This document shows, in pieces, positions 32,035 through 42,186 of a stretch of DNA of 64,000 nt; positions within the stretch are counted from its first letter, which is position 1; each line of letters begins with the position of its first letter. The notes beneath the pieces were generated by a model. That model had not been told where the DNA came from and did not search any database. It worked only from the letters and a program-made list of their open reading frames with translations. The stretch is from Gari tellinella. Its lineage: Eukaryota; Mollusca; Bivalvia; Cardiida; Psammobiidae. Where the stretch lies: positions 55,798,216 through 55,862,215 of the forward strand of contig OV277868.1 of the NCBI GenBank assembly GCA_922989275.2, in the 5' to 3' direction. The translations under genes and the position numbers were made by a program.

Positions 32035-32620
32035 GAAAAGCAGGATAAAATTAGCACATGAGGGCAGTTTGGATTCTGGTAAGACGTACCTTTACTCTGC
32101 ATCCGATCGGAACCAAAGCTGTTTGACCTTCGTATTCCACTGGCACTGGAACACAATTTTTTTTTTTTAGTAGATCTACCTGTATCTAGGCCTATAGATT
32201 GGCTTCTATAATATTGACTTTCATAGATATTTTCTACTTAGTCAGATTGAGGATCTAAAGTTATATCTATTTGACAGAAGACCTATATATCACATTTTCA
32301 GTGACATTTGATGTACATATTATAACTGTTTGAAAAGTCTATATGATAGTAGCCTATACAGTAGGCTTAGATATAGATCTACATTGGAATTTTTTAAAAT
32401 AATAAATTCTACTGTGTCAAATTTAGGATCTACTGTGAGATCTATAAAACAGTAGACATATATATAATTTTTAAGTAACACAATATCTATATGAAAGTCT
32501 ATGTGACAGTAGCTTTTACGGTTAGAAATGGATTCTATAAAAAAAAACAAAAACAAACTTTGTTGTTCTAGTGCCAGTGTCGTATTCATATTTCGACAGT
32601 CATAAAATAGTACAACCACG
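32035..32620 (+). mobile_element. Family A relic split by a hAT-like insertion
   Basis: Left part CAGTTTGGATTCTGGTAAGA and CATCCGATCGGAACCAAAGC, then TGTTTGACC; the right part continues ATATTTCGACAGTCATAAAA, matching the usual A order (TTTGACACTCGTATCAATAT then TTCTTCAGTCAAAAT). Element 32138-32579 lies between. Confidence 0.65.
32138..32579. mobile_element. hAT-like non-autonomous element, 442 bp
   Basis: Inverted ends CACTGGCACTGGAACA and TGTTCTAGTGCCAGTG with an exact 8-bp duplication TCGTATTC (32130-32137, 32580-32587). The interior is AT-rich with repeated AGATCTA/TAGATCT and CAGTAG words. No coding sequence. The duplication length suggests hAT, but the ends do not resemble those of 19667-20624. 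Confidence 0.85.
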
Positions 32621-32673
32621 TACACACATATATATACATATATAGAATTGTTTTGCAGACAACTTTCTTTTAA

Positions 32674-32869
32674 CCCTTTCGTCGGCTAAGTCGGGGTCTG
32701 ATCAGGTTCAAAACTATTTGACACTAGTTTTGACTATTTCCTAAGTCATACTACATTGAATCTTACTTTGAAACGATCTTGCAATCAAGAATATTGAAGC
32801 AGATGACAATTAAACTGTGAAGGGACACAAACATCAAGATTAAATTGGCGCCGAAAAGGTTAAAGCAGA
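32674..32869 (+). mobile_element. Family A MITE with collapsed hairpin
   Basis: TTAA at 32670-32673 and 32870-32873. Ends CCCTTTCGTCGGC and TTGGCGCCGAAAAGG. Only one half of the hairpin remains (GGGGTCTGATCAGGTTC, AAAACTATTTGACAC). 196 bp. Confidence 0.8.
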
Positions 32870-32873
32870 CGAC

Positions 32874-33400
32874 AGTTTTGCAGAATATGATATAAAAATT
32901 GATATTTACCAAGGACACGTGAAATAACTAGACTTGTCATACAGCGGATGATTTCCCAATCTGACACTAAACGAACAATAAATGTCTCATTTTCTTCAAA
33001 TGCGAAACATCAGGAATAAAATAAATGCTAATAATACAATTATTGTCAATTTAAATTTGCCTTATAAGGTATTATAAACTCCGAGCATACTAGGCAGTTT
33101 TGAAGTATTGCAAACAAGTTCAGTGCCATTTTTATTTGCTTTGTTTTTCAGACGATTTCATAAGAATGGCATGGATCCAGATGAACCACCGAGTAACTCG
33201 GTGTCTCATCTGTATCCAAACTACATGCAAGAATTTTCACAGATAAGCCTTTTGCATGCTGAGCTCTGACCTCCCTGATACTTAAAATGGACTATTCCAG
33301 ATTTCAATAAATTCGATTCCATTTGTTACTATTTATGGTGTTTCTGGAAACGTATTGCAATATGACATAAAGTGCAGACCCTGTTTTCAATGAAATTAAA
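32874..33400. other. Spacer with degraded cores
   Basis: CCAGATGAACCACCGAGTAA with CTCGGTGTCTCATCTG (33178-33212) is a decayed module-1 stem. No genes seen. Confidence 0.5.
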
Positions 33401-33451
33401 CAGTTTTAGCGTTAACGCATTTATTGGGAAAGAATAACCCCTTCTCCACTG
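33401..33451 (+). mobile_element. Family D MITE, right end only
   Basis: CAGTTTTAGCGTTAACGCAT, then TTATTGGGAAAGAATAAC and TTCTCCACTG before TA. The remainder is missing. Confidence 0.8.
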
Positions 33452-33601
33452 TAGGTAAATTGACTAAAGTAATAGAGCCATCGTGTCGAGCAGTAGTGTG
33501 GCATCTGAACAGGGTCCAAACAGTTAACAGTAAACCATTGCACTCATGAACTAAGGGGTAAACATTGTAACAATCTCAAATTAAAATCAGTAGGCGTTTA
33601 A

Positions 33602-33830
33602 CCCTTTCCCACATAGCATATCTCTAGTATTGAATATAGGTGTCAACTTAAAGCAGGTTGAAAGTAAAGCAGAATGCGCTTTAAGCGCATTCTGCTTTAC
33701 TTTCAGCCTGCTTTAAGCTATCATTTGCTAGAGTATAAAAACTATTTTGTATTATACATATTTATGATTGTATAAATTGGAACTCTTTTCTTCAGGGCAA
33801 GAATAAACTGAATGCGCTAAAAGGCGCTGG
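33602..33830 (+). mobile_element. Family G MITE, complete
   Basis: TTAA at 33598-33601 and 33831-33834. Starts CCCTTTCCCACATAGC; the right end GGCGCTGG is worn. A long near-perfect hairpin: AGCAGGTTGAAAGTAAAGCA, GAATGCGCTTTAAGCGCATT, then the mirror to CAGCCTGCTTTAAGC. 229 bp. Confidence 0.88.
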
Positions 33831-33834
33831 TTAA

Positions 33835-34034
33835 AGTGTCGTTGGACACTAGTCTCATTGTGCACATGGTGCTTGTAAAGCTCTTGTTTGAAAGGTATCT
33901 CTTTTGACGGGCGCTTTTTTGTAAACTCACCTATATATATGTAATATACGTCATATATATAAATGATAACTTACAAAAATACAATATAAACACCTGTGTC
34001 TCTTTTCAAGAATAAGGTGGTCATATACAATCAT
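33835..34034. other. No feature seen
   Basis: Short AT-rich spacer. Confidence 0.35.
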
Positions 34035-34280
34035 ATTACAGCGGGAAAGACTTTATCTTTCCAACAAAACGCGTTTATCCTGAAAACTCTTACGTCCATT
34101 GAGAGCCAGTTCCGACGCCGGGAAACCCAGTGTCTGATCAGACTCCAAACTGTTTGTCTTTCATATCAAGTTTAAATTTCTACGTTTTCAAAGCGTTATC
34201 ATTTTCAATATTTTTCATTTTCAATATTTTATTTCACTTTGGCGTTTACTTGAACGTCTTCTCCCTAAAAAAAACCACCC
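34035..34280 (-). mobile_element. Family D MITE, heavily degraded
   Basis: CAGCGGGAAAGACTTTATCT, AAACGCGTTTATCCTGAAAA, then CGACGCCGGGAAACCCAGTG and TCTGATCAGACTCCAAACTG follow the D order. The right end is only suggested by CGTCTTCTCCCT. Confidence 0.65.
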
Positions 34281-34820
34281 ATGCATCCAGAAGAAAATTA
34301 AACATTAACATTTGTTTGTGTCATAGCGACTTTCCGAGCATTAGGAGTTCCAATATTGGCAAATGACAGTTTTGAAACACCCGAGCGGACGATTTTACAA
34401 ACGACTTTTACACTCGTTTTACACGTTTTGCCAATATCATTGAATTCCAATATACTGGAAGTCAACAATTTGAAAACATTTGCGTCTTATCTTGGTCGAA
34501 ATTGTTTGACACTCGTTTTTAGATATCTTAAGCTTAAAAATGTATACATTTAGATTTGACCATTTTAGCAGCCGACGAAATTCAAAACCGACGACATTAC
34601 TGCATGATAAGAATACATAATTATACTATTGATGGACTTGGGGAGAGCTGACAACGCTTCGGCTGCTGACTGAATATTCCTGTCCCTGAAGACTGGCACT
34701 AGTCATATCCTTCCACACGCCATCGACGACATTGTGTAAATAGTTACAAACAATATGAGTTGAGATGAGAAGCACAGTGACGCTACCTCTCATCTGACTC
34801 AAATGTTACAATTTGGTGAT
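34281..34820. other. No clear feature
   Basis: Short direct repeats such as TTGCCAATATCATTGAATTCC versus TTCCAATATTGGCAAATGAC are seen, but no element or gene is supported. A decayed core (GAGATGAGAAGCACAGTGAC/ACCTCTCATCTGACTC) lies at about 34762-34800. Confidence 0.4.
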
Positions 34821-34823
34821 ATA

Positions 34824-35155
34824 CAGCGCCTCCTCTCTACAACGACACCAAATGGGAGACGACAATTGAGTTCGTTGTACGGAGGGAGTCGTTATCGGGA
34901 GGAAACTTGGCTTACTTTTGCAAACAGCTTGAATGCAGATCTGCATTCAAGCTGTTTGCCCGTAGTCATCATTATGTTGTGTTGTTTCTGTGTAAATGTC
35001 CGTCAGTAACTTTGAGAAAAACAGCAGATGACAGTTTTAAGCAGACGATATTGCAGCAGTAAAAGCGTTAGGTATTATTGTCCTGTTTATGGAACTGCGG
35101 CAAGGTTCGTTGTAAGGAGGGAGTCGTTGTTGGGAGAGCCGTTGTAGGGAGGGAA
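34824..35155 (+). mobile_element. Family E MITE with minimal perfect hairpin
   Basis: Starts CAGCGCCTCCTCTCTACAAC after TA and ends CGTTGTAGGGAGGGAACA. The core is reduced to a perfect palindrome GCAAACAGCTTGAATGCAGA/TCTGCATTCAAGCTGTTTGC (34920-34959) with no GACGCCG stem. Downstream CAGCAGATGACAG, GCAGACGATATTGCAGCAG and a second GTCGTTGTTGGGAGAGCCGT block are as in 48711-49058. Confidence 0.82.
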
Positions 35156-35399
35156 CATATATTTGGGAAGATAAAGCAGATGAACCAATTCTAAGAATTG
35201 TTGCAGGCGACGCTTATATAGCATGCTAAATATTAATAGATCCGGTGATTAATGTTCGTAGACTGGACTTCTCAGACAGTTATGAGCGGTCAAGTGTTGA
35301 TTACGAATTAATAGGTGTCTTGGGATACGTGTATTCTATGCACCTATATACAACACTGTGGGTTATATTCTTAACCCTTTCATCATAAAAATATTCGGG

Positions 35400-35540
35400 A
35401 GAGTTTTACCCCTTCACCGCTTTATTGTCGTCTGCTTCTGTATTGTTGTCTGCAATGTCGTTTCAAAGTTGAAAAATAAGGCAGTATGAATCAAGAAATT
35501 TCAAAACTAGTGTCAAACAGTTTGGAACAGTGTATTTGAT
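35400..35540 (-). mobile_element. Family A MITE, inverted, partial
   Basis: CCCCTTCACCGCTTTATTGT, CGTCTGCTTCTGTATTG, GTCTGCAATGTCGTTTCAAA, then AGTGTCAAACAGTTTGGAAC. This is the mirror of the right half of an A element; the hairpin and left half are missing. Confidence 0.7.
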
Positions 35541-35765
35541 ATGTAAACTGTTTACTCTTATATAAGTGTTGTGACATATTTGTATGATTTCTTTTGGTTT
35601 CTTTTTGTATGCATATGAAATGATAGAAACGTGACCTACATATGTAGTAAAAATGTTTTGTATCATATTGAAAACGATGTACTATGTACAAGTTGAAATA
35701 AGATACCTATCTATCTATGTATAAAATGACAGGCGATTTAAATGTTACCTAACATCAACAACCGA
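35541..35765. other. No feature seen
   Basis: AT-rich sequence without recognisable ends. Confidence 0.35.
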
Positions 35766-35771
35766 ATGTTT

Positions 35772-35880
35772 CAGTTGAGAAGGCGTTATTCTTTCCCAAT
35801 AAGCGCATTTACCTTGAAACTATTGTTTCCATTGCAAACAGTTGAAGCCAGATCAGACGCCGGGTATTTCATTGCATACA
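35772..35880 (-). mobile_element. Family D MITE, left half
   Basis: CAGTTGAGAAGGCGTTATTC, TTTCCCAATAAGCGCATTTA, then AACAGTTGAAGCCAGATCAG and ACGCCGGGTA, where it breaks off at the tip of the hairpin. The missing half suggests deletion at the hairpin. Confidence 0.75.
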
Positions 35881-36011
35881 ACTTTCCAAAACGTAGATCT
35901 CTATTCAAAATAAAAATAGTTTTTCAAACAGGGCGACGATTTATTCAACTCTTACGCTGCCTTAGGTAACTAAATTCGTCCTTGAAAACAGTGTGGGTCC
36001 TAAGTCCATGC

Positions 36012-36145
36012 TTACATGTATAAAACGTTTGAATTTAGTCTGAAATCGTTCTCAAGCATTTGATTGGTCAGATTTGAGCCTAGGCTCAAATCTGACCAAT
36101 CAAATGCTTAAGAACGCACCCAGATTCAACTAAAACGCCTTATAA
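36012..36145. repeat. Long palindrome with perfect centre
   Basis: AAGCATTTGATTGGTCAGAT and TTGAGCCTAGG are mirrored exactly by CCTAGGCTCAA and ATCTGACCAATCAAATGCTT, giving arms of about 31 bp without mismatch. The pairing continues with differences to GTTTGAATTTAG / CAACTAAAACGC. No flanking duplication was found. It may be an element tip or an independent inverted repeat. Confidence 0.85.
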
Positions 36146-36149
36146 GCGT

Positions 36150-36240
36150 AGGGCCTGATTAGACGCAACGTTACGCGGTGTTACATCAGGATCGAAGCTG
36201 TTTTACACTCGTATCAGTATTTCTTTGGTCAATCCGTTTT
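36150..36240. repeat. Degraded module-1 core
   Basis: GGGCCTGATTAGACGCAACG, TTACGCGGTGTTACATCAGG and ATCGAAGCTGTTTTACACTC form a worn hairpin followed by family A downstream words (CGTATCAGTATTTCTTTGGTC is A-like). Confidence 0.6.
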
Positions 36241-36266
36241 GAATCCTTTTTCGCTATGATGGTTAA

Positions 36267-36482
36267 CTCTTTCAACACCATGGACCCATCACATTTGGAG
36301 ATAATGTAGACCCATATCAGAGTCTATAGGAGTCCTCTGGTCTGAGTCTACAATTTTTGCTAATTTAGACCAGTATTCATTTAAACAACCCAGAATTTTT
36401 AATATATTGGTTCATGTTTTGGTTAGCTAAAAGAGTCACAAGGAAACATAATAACCCTAACAGTTACTTAGTGTTGAAAAAG
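36267..36482 (+). mobile_element. Family I-type MITE
   Basis: TTAA at 36263-36266; left end CTCTTTCAACACCATGG, right end AGTGTTGAAAAAG with TAAA in place of TTAA. The core is diverged: TAGACCCATATCAGAGTC, GGAGTCCTCTGGTCTGAGTC. About 216 bp. Confidence 0.7.
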
Positions 36483-36500
36483 TAAAGGAGACGTGTTTAA

Positions 36501-36722
36501 CCCATTTATGCCTAGTTCCCATAAAAGGGACCTAATAGGCAAACAGTGTAGACTCTGATCAGACGTCGCATAATGCGGCATTTGATCAGAGACTACACTG
36601 TTTACTGATAGGAATTTCAATATAAAACAAAACGGAAATAAAAATTTAGACCAGCACCCCTTACATCAAAAATGAAGTAGCCCAATATATAAGCATGGAA
36701 GATTGCACTTTCCATAAATGGG
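36501..36722 (+). mobile_element. Family H MITE, complete reference copy
   Basis: TTAA at 36497-36500 and 36723-36726. Ends CCCATTTATGCCTAG and CATAAATGGG. The core GCAAACAGTGTAGACTCTGA, TCAGACGTCGCATAATGCGG has its mirror TGATCAGAGACTACACTGTTT. 222 bp. Confidence 0.9.
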
Positions 36723-36783
36723 TTAAAGCAGGCGATAAAATATGTCGGTCAAATTGCCAAGGCAGACGACGTATTACCTACCA

Positions 36784-37088
36784 CAGTGCTCCCTCCCTAC
36801 AAAGACTTCCTCCTTTCAACAACTCTTGTCGCAGTTCCCTAAATAGGACATTTATGATTAACGCTTGTACTGCTGTAATATCGTCTGCTTATAATTGTCG
36901 TCTCCTTTTTTTCGAGTGAAAAACAGCTTGAGTCCAGATAAGACGCCGCGTCACGCGGCGTCTAGTCTGGATTCAAGCTGTTTACAGATGTAAGCCAAGT
37001 CTTAATACCCCTCCCTGTAACGACTCCCTCCGAACAACACACACAATTTGTGTCTCCCATCGGGTGTCATTGTAGAGAGGGATCACTG
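36784..37088 (-). mobile_element. Family E MITE, complete
   Basis: Ends CAGTGCTCCCTCCCTACAAA and TAGAGAGGGATCACTG. TATCGTCTGCTTATAATTG and TCGTCTCCTTTT mirror the GCAGACGA motifs of the opposite orientation. Hairpin GACGCCGCGTCACGCGGCGTC is perfect in the centre. 305 bp. The flanks are AC/CA, so the TA duplication has mutated. Confidence 0.87.
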
Positions 37089-37447
37089 CATGAGCAAAGT
37101 GTAAATTTCACACGCTAATGGCTTTTTGAAATGTCTTAAGAATAAACCAGGAACGTACATTAGAGCTTTATACGTTCCTGAATAAACATAGTTTCTGGGC
37201 TATTCTTTCTAAGAGTTCAGCAGCGTGTGACAAACAGAAGAGAATGTCATAATTGTATTTCAACAAAAAAGTATTTATTACCATGGTAACCAATACATAT
37301 GCACGTTAACATTCGCCGTTAGACAAGCTTATATTTTCTGCAAATAGGAGAAAAAATAATTCAGCAATAACATGTTCTTACACTGGTAGAGTGATGTCTC
37401 ACCATTATGACCAAGTATTAGAAAAGATAGTTTGTCGTCAAATCTAA
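37089..37447. other. No clear feature
   Basis: A short inverted pair AGGAACGTACATTAGAGCTT / GCTTTATACGTTCCTGAATA (37150-37185) is present. No genes or element ends. Confidence 0.4.
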
Positions 37448-37673
37448 CCCCGCCTAACCCCGATTACAATTGTTGGGTTTTTTTTTCAAACAGTTTGAAT
37501 CCTGATCAGACGCCGCGTGGCGCGGCGTCTGATCAGGATTCAAACTTTTTGACTCTTCTTTCAACATTGCATAAGTCATTGAAGTCAAATTACTTAAAGT
37601 TTTAAGTATGAGAAATAAAAGCAGACGACACCTGTTTAAAATTGATGACGTAGATCTAACGGCAGTTACGGGG
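37448..37673 (+). mobile_element. Family A MITE, near-complete
   Basis: Left end CCCCGCCTAACCCC is worn. Hairpin GATCAGACGCCGCGTGGCGC and its mirror are near perfect. AAGCAGACGACACCTG is present, but the CRE-like site has been broken to TGACGTAG. The right end is GGCAGTTACGGGG. Confidence 0.78.
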
Positions 37674-37727
37674 TCAAGATAGGTACCGAAAGAAATGCGT
37701 GCTCGTTTTTGCTACACCACTAATGTC

Positions 37728-37913
37728 CATTATAAACAGTTTGGAACCAGATAGATCAGATGCCGGTTAGCTCGGCGTCTGATCTGACTCAAAACTGTTT
37801 TTCACTCATAATCTAATAAATTGTAATTTAAAAAAATAAATTGTATTGCTATCTGTATTTGCGTTAGTTATGTTTAAGAAGGAAATGACAGCGTCTTCTC
37901 CACTAAAGCTAAA
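37728..37913 (-). mobile_element. Family D MITE, degraded
   Basis: AAACAGTTTGGAACCAGATA, CAGATGCCGGTTAGC and CTCGGCGTCTGATCTG, then the distal half ending GCGTCTTCTCCACT. The left end is missing. Confidence 0.7.
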
Positions 37914-37989
37914 GATAAAGCAAGGTGTGCTTTAAAAAGAAAACAGCTCACAGCATATTTTATATTCACCCTTATTTAAACAGACATCA

Positions 37990-38230
37990 GGGGTCCGTCT
38001 TACTAAACGTCGTACGACAAAAACAGTCTCCAGTAAGTCAAAACTTTAAAATACACATTGTTTCTGAGTTTTCCATCTAATCCTGTCTCTTGTGACATCT
38101 TTTTGGAATCGTCTTTTCAAGAAAATCCCAAAGTGATACCACAAGACATGATTAGGTTGAGAAATAAAATATAATTGAGACTCTGACTTACGACAATATT
38201 GATCGTACGACGTATCGTAAAACGGGCACC
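37990..38230. mobile_element. Family J element, diverged
   Basis: Ends GGGGTCCGTCTTACTAAACG and CGTAAAACGGGCACC are inverted copies, with CGTCGTACGAC / GATCGTACGACG inside. The interior lacks the J hairpin. Confidence 0.65.
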
Positions 38231-38384
38231 TGTGCTTCTTGCCATCAGTGTATTGCAATGATCGAACTAGCGGCGGCTTTACTGCAAAGGTAAACTCCTT
38301 AATTCAAACTGGCATTATGTCGAATATAAACGGTTTTCTTTTGGAAATTTGGGAAAACGGATACGTTTAACGTAAAGGGCTTCG

Positions 38385-38630
38385 GTACAGGGAAGGGGAC
38401 GTTGTTCTTCCCGTTTAAGCGCAAAGGAAACGTCAAACAAATTACATTGTCTTAAAATGAGGAAAAGGACAGTATTTTGACAAATCGGATTACATGAATT
38501 CATTTTCACCTGAGGCGCAAACAGTTGTGATCCTGATCAGACGCTGGGTTATCCATACGTGCTCCAAACTTATCTTGCCCCAAACTGTTTGCAAAGGGAA
38601 TTATAGCTTTAGCGCAATGCAATGAAATAT
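38385..38630 (+). mobile_element. Family D MITE, heavily degraded
   Basis: TGTTCTTCCCGTTTAAGCGC, GCAAACAGTTGTGATCCTGA, CAGACGCTGGG, then CCCCAAACTGTTTGCAAAG and ATTATAGCTTTAGCG follow D order. The ends are lost. Confidence 0.6.
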
Positions 38631-38744
38631 AGAACATTATATTTTCTTGAAAACAAAAACCCGACAGTTCATCTTAATCAGGGTGTAAACCAATTAAGAG
38701 CCTGAACGGGCGCCATGTTACATGTCTGCAATTGGCATTATACA

Positions 38745-38895
38745 GTATATAAATATTAGATGGCAGTTTGCGTGACATTCAAATTGTCAACCCGAGAAAC
38801 AGCATTTCACCCCGAGGCGTAGCCGAGGGTGACATTCTTGTTTTCGAGGGTTGACAATTTGAATGTCACGCAAACTGACATCTAATATTTATTTT
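38745..38895. repeat. Imperfect palindrome, about 150 bp
   Basis: AATATTAGATGGCAGTTTGC, GTGACATTCAAATTGTCAAC is mirrored by GTTGACAATTTGAATGTCAC, GCAAACTGACATCTAATATT. The centre reads CCCCGAGGCGTAGCCGAGGG. Similar 'GCGTAACGGCTCGGG' centres occur in the two palindromes downstream. Confidence 0.85.
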
Positions 38896-39296
38896 ATTAC
38901 ACCGAGCTTATCAACCCTGGCTTTGGAATCGTCTCATTCGCATTTTATAAAATGAGTTGTGAATACCAATTTAGCGCGGACATGTACTTAACGCGGGAAA
39001 TGACGTCGCCGGTTACGGCGTCACATTGTTTATACTTATATTACAATAAAGAAAGAAGAACGTTAAGACAAGTAAATTGAAGAAACAGCGTCTTTACATT
39101 GTCTAGGTGGCAAATATCCTCTTCCGAAATGGTGGCAAATCGTTAAGGAATTGACAAAAGGAGGCAACTTTTACAGAAAATGCCAAAAGTTGATTAGAAG
39201 TTACCACTCTTTAAAACGTTCTAATATCACCAATAGCGAAAGTCATGTCAATGCTGACAGTACGTTTTCGGACGGAGGAAAAAAGAAGTATTATAC
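38896..39296. other. No clear feature
   Basis: Unclassified sequence between the palindrome and the tandem duplication. TGACGTCGCCGG near 39001 recalls no element. Confidence 0.4.
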
Positions 39297-40500
39297 TACA
39301 AAGTAAATTCCTTACTTTTCATTGTCAACTAGCCATAGACCTGACAAGATGTACCCTGTGAGCTGACAGGGTACATAGAAATGTAGCTGTTTCATTGGCT
39401 GACAGGCTCTTCAGTCTTTGCAGAAACAAGACAGCCGACTGCTCGACAGGACTGAGTGCACTCAATCGTGCATCCTCCGTTTTAAGTCCATTTCGGATAA
39501 GAACTAATCGGGGTGGGATCTTTCAATAGTCACATTTTTTCTTGAAAAAAGTTTGATGCAACCGTCTATATACGAGTTTGCCTATTTTTCTTTTGAATAA
39601 CAACGTCATATGACGTCACTTACGCTCAACGTCATATGTTTTGACGCGGTTTTGTTACTGTTTACTTTGTGCGCTGTGCACGACAAATTCCGAAATATTC
39701 AATTTGAACAATGAAAACTTTGCAGTATAATAAATTCGTTATACAGTTTCCTAACATCGTATATGAGGATTTCTTCCCGGCTGGTAAAATCATGTAACCC
39801 TCGCCTAACGGCTCGGGCAACAATGATTTCCCTCAGCCGGGAAGAAATCCTCATGTACCCTGTGAGGAAACTGTATAACTAATATTATTATACTGCAAAG
39901 TAAATTCCTTACTTTTCATTGGTCAAGGAGTCCTTGACATAATCCCATGTACCCTGTGAGCTGACAGGGTACATAGAACTGTAGCTGTTTTCATTGGCTG
40001 ACAGGTCCCTGAGTGTTGATTTGCAGAAAATAAGATGGCCGATTGCTCGACAGGATTGAGTGCATTCAATCGTGCATCCTCCGTTTTAAGTCCATTTCGG
40101 CTAAGAACCAATCGGTGTTTGGATCTTTCAACAGTCGCATTATTTCTGGGAAAGTTTGACGTCGAAGTATGCCGAGTATGCTCATTTTTCTTTTGAATAA
40201 CAATCATCAGACGTGACGACATGACGTCATTACGCTCAACGTTATCTGCTTTGGCGCGATTTTTTTTTTAGTTTATAATGAGCGCTGTACACGACAAATT
40301 CCGAAATATTTCGTTTGAACAGTGAAAACTTTGCAGTATAATAAATTCGTTATACAGTTTCTTCACAGTGTACATGAGGATTTCTTCCCGGCTGGTAAAA
40401 TCATTTAACCCTCGCTTAACGGCTCGGGCAACATGATTTACCTCAGCCGGGAAGAAATCCTCATGTACACTGTGAAGAAACTGTTTAACTAATAATGTCC
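39297..40500 (+). repeat. Tandem duplication of a 600-bp unit, each with a palindrome
   Basis: Unit one (39297-39892) and unit two (39893-40500) both run from TAAATTCCTTACTTTTCATT through GAGCTGACAGGGTACATAGA, CGACAGGA(C/T)TGAGTGCA and GACGTCA...ACGCTCAACGT to a palindrome of about 170 bp (39730-39890 and 40335-40495). The palindrome arms carry GAGGATTTCTTCCCGGCTGG and its mirror around CCTCGC(C/T)TAACGGCTCGGG. The copies differ by several per cent. The 99-codon frame in unit two is not conserved as a clear frame in unit one, so I do not call a gene. Confidence 0.85.
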
Positions 40501-41142
40501 TTTAGAGTGACGTCACAAAAAGAATATCATAAAGAGTGACAGTATATTTTGGATAGATGTAAAAACATGCAAAATGTTAACTGTAGGTCTATGGGAATTT
40601 AACATTGTAACTCAAAGCGAGGTGTAATAATCAAGAATATGTAATTATTTTCCTATTTATGCGCTTGTGCTAATACAGTTATCTCAAATGCAAACAGTCT
40701 GGAGCCAGGTCGGAAACACTGCGTATGATCTGGCTCTAAACTGTTTGCCAGTCAGATATCGTCAATAGATCTTTTTTCGAAAGTCCGTTATTTTATACAT
40801 ATAAATTGCGCTTGTATATTGCAGTATAGATGAGTTTGTCTCCATTGAATGTTGCAGTAACAGGGCTGCCATAAATTGATAAAAAAAAATCCTAAGATTT
40901 CAAAATTTTCAATTTCTCAAGTGCGATCTTCCGAATTATACCTTTTAAAGCCGCATTGTGCTTTTGGGAAACCTGCATAAAACGGTTGCTTGGGATCCCA
41001 TTAGAACTACATGGGACGTGATTCTTTCACAAAAAGCGGCTTTACCTAAGAAATTCGCTTTTTATTTATGTTTTTAATTTATGGGTGTTAACACCCATTA
41101 ATTTGACCTTCTGAACGGAAAGAAGGACAACTCTGTAAATAC
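40501..41142. repeat. Spacer with degraded D core and a family Q end
   Basis: CAAACAGTCTGGAGCCAGGT/GATCTGGCTCTAAACTGTTTGC (40690-40750) is a D-type core. CAGGGCTGCCATAAATTG then AAATCCTAAGATTTC (40862-40905) matches the right end of family Q at 56253 in reverse. Confidence 0.6.
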
Positions 41143-41275
41143 AGGGCTCCAGATAAGGGGAGTATTTCGAAAACTAAAACCTTTATTTCTGCTTTAAAAC
41201 CAATGGTGTCACTACTCATTAGAATCGTCTCCAAGAGACAATTCTAATGAGTAGTAACACCATATCATTCGGTGC
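41143..41275 (+). mobile_element. Family P MITE, partial
   Basis: Starts GGGCTCCAGATAAGGGGAGT. The centre is a clean hairpin, ACTACTCATTAGAATCGTCT/AGACAATTCTAATGAGTAGT. The right end is not clear. Confidence 0.72.
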
Positions 41276-41343
41276 TGAAATGAGTGATAAACTGTTGGAT
41301 TTGTTCAGTTAACTTCGGATTAGCTGGAGCACAGGAATGAAGT

Positions 41344-41512
41344 GGTTAACCCTTATTCTGCTGCACAGACGTCTGCTTTGAAATTGTCATGTGCAAAATT
41401 TGTTTAGTTTAGATTTATTCATAGTTTTAATTAAAAGAACCTTAAGACGATTGTCAAACAGTTTGGATCCAGATAAGACGCCGAGTTACGCGGCGTCTGT
41501 TCGAGATTCAAA
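41344..41512 (-). mobile_element. Family A MITE, inverted, truncated at element S
   Basis: TTAA then CCCTTATTCTGCTGCACAGA, CGTCTGCTTTGAAATTGTC, GTCAAACAGTTTGGATCC and the hairpin ACGCCGAGTTACGCGGCGTC. It breaks off in the second arm at the left end of the 1.2-kb element. Confidence 0.7.
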
Positions 41513-41654
41513 CAGTCAAACAACTAGGTCTGACGTGTCAAAGGTCAGCCGAGTCCATTTTTTAGGTAACACAGCATTCCGCATGTTCTCGGACCATATT
41601 TTAAACAGCCGAGTTTCGTATATGAGGTGAAATAATGAAGGCGGAATTATTGTG

Positions 41655-41745
41655 AGCAGTTTAGCGCAGTAGGCAAAGGTTAGGTATGCAAAGGCAAATA
41701 GCAGTTATTTTAGTAAGCGTGGGTTCGAATCCCACGTCGACCTTA
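41655..41745 (+). repeat. tRNA-derived SINE-like sequence
   Basis: A-box-like TTAGCGCAGTAGG and a perfect B box inside GTGGGTTCGAATCCCACG, which also folds as a T-arm stem and loop. The region between is too long and unpaired for a functional tRNA, so a tRNA-derived promoter or pseudogene is the better call. Confidence 0.6.
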
Positions 41746-41994
41746 CACTTTTTTTATATAAATCTTGCATGAATAGTAAAGCATTATATTCTATTCCATA
41801 CTGTATAATATAAGCCGACCATTTATGAACACGTTCGCCAGTGTTGGAGAAGGGTTGCTTTGTTTCAGTTCGAGTCCGATATTAGTCATATTTTAAACAA
41901 TTAATCGATGATAAAATACATACATGTACATGTATATACATATAGGCTTCTATAATATTAAAATGTAATGAGTTACAAGCATGATCTGTTTACT

Positions 41995-42186
41995 GGGCTC
42001 CAGATAAGGGGGAATAGACACAAGTTTTCCAACATTTTCCTCATGTCTGCACTAAACCTTATGGTTTGATTGCATGTACTAATTAGAATGGTCTCTTCGA
42101 GAAGCTTTTGATTAGTAGTCACACTATGGGGTTTGAAGGAGACATGAAGATTTTACTTTTTGAAATACTCTCCTTGTCTGGAGCCT
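41995..42186 (+). mobile_element. Family P MITE, complete
   Basis: Ends GGGCTCCAGATAAGGGGGAA and CTCTCCTTGTCTGGAGCC are inverted copies. The inner stem TACTAATTAGAATGGTCTCT/AGAAGCTTTTGATTAGTAG is as in the other P copies. 192 bp. Confidence 0.82.

Noticed and set aside
41655..41745. Functional tRNA gene
   Set aside because: The A and B boxes are good, but the intervening sequence cannot form a proper anticodon arm and acceptor stem; SINE-like is better.
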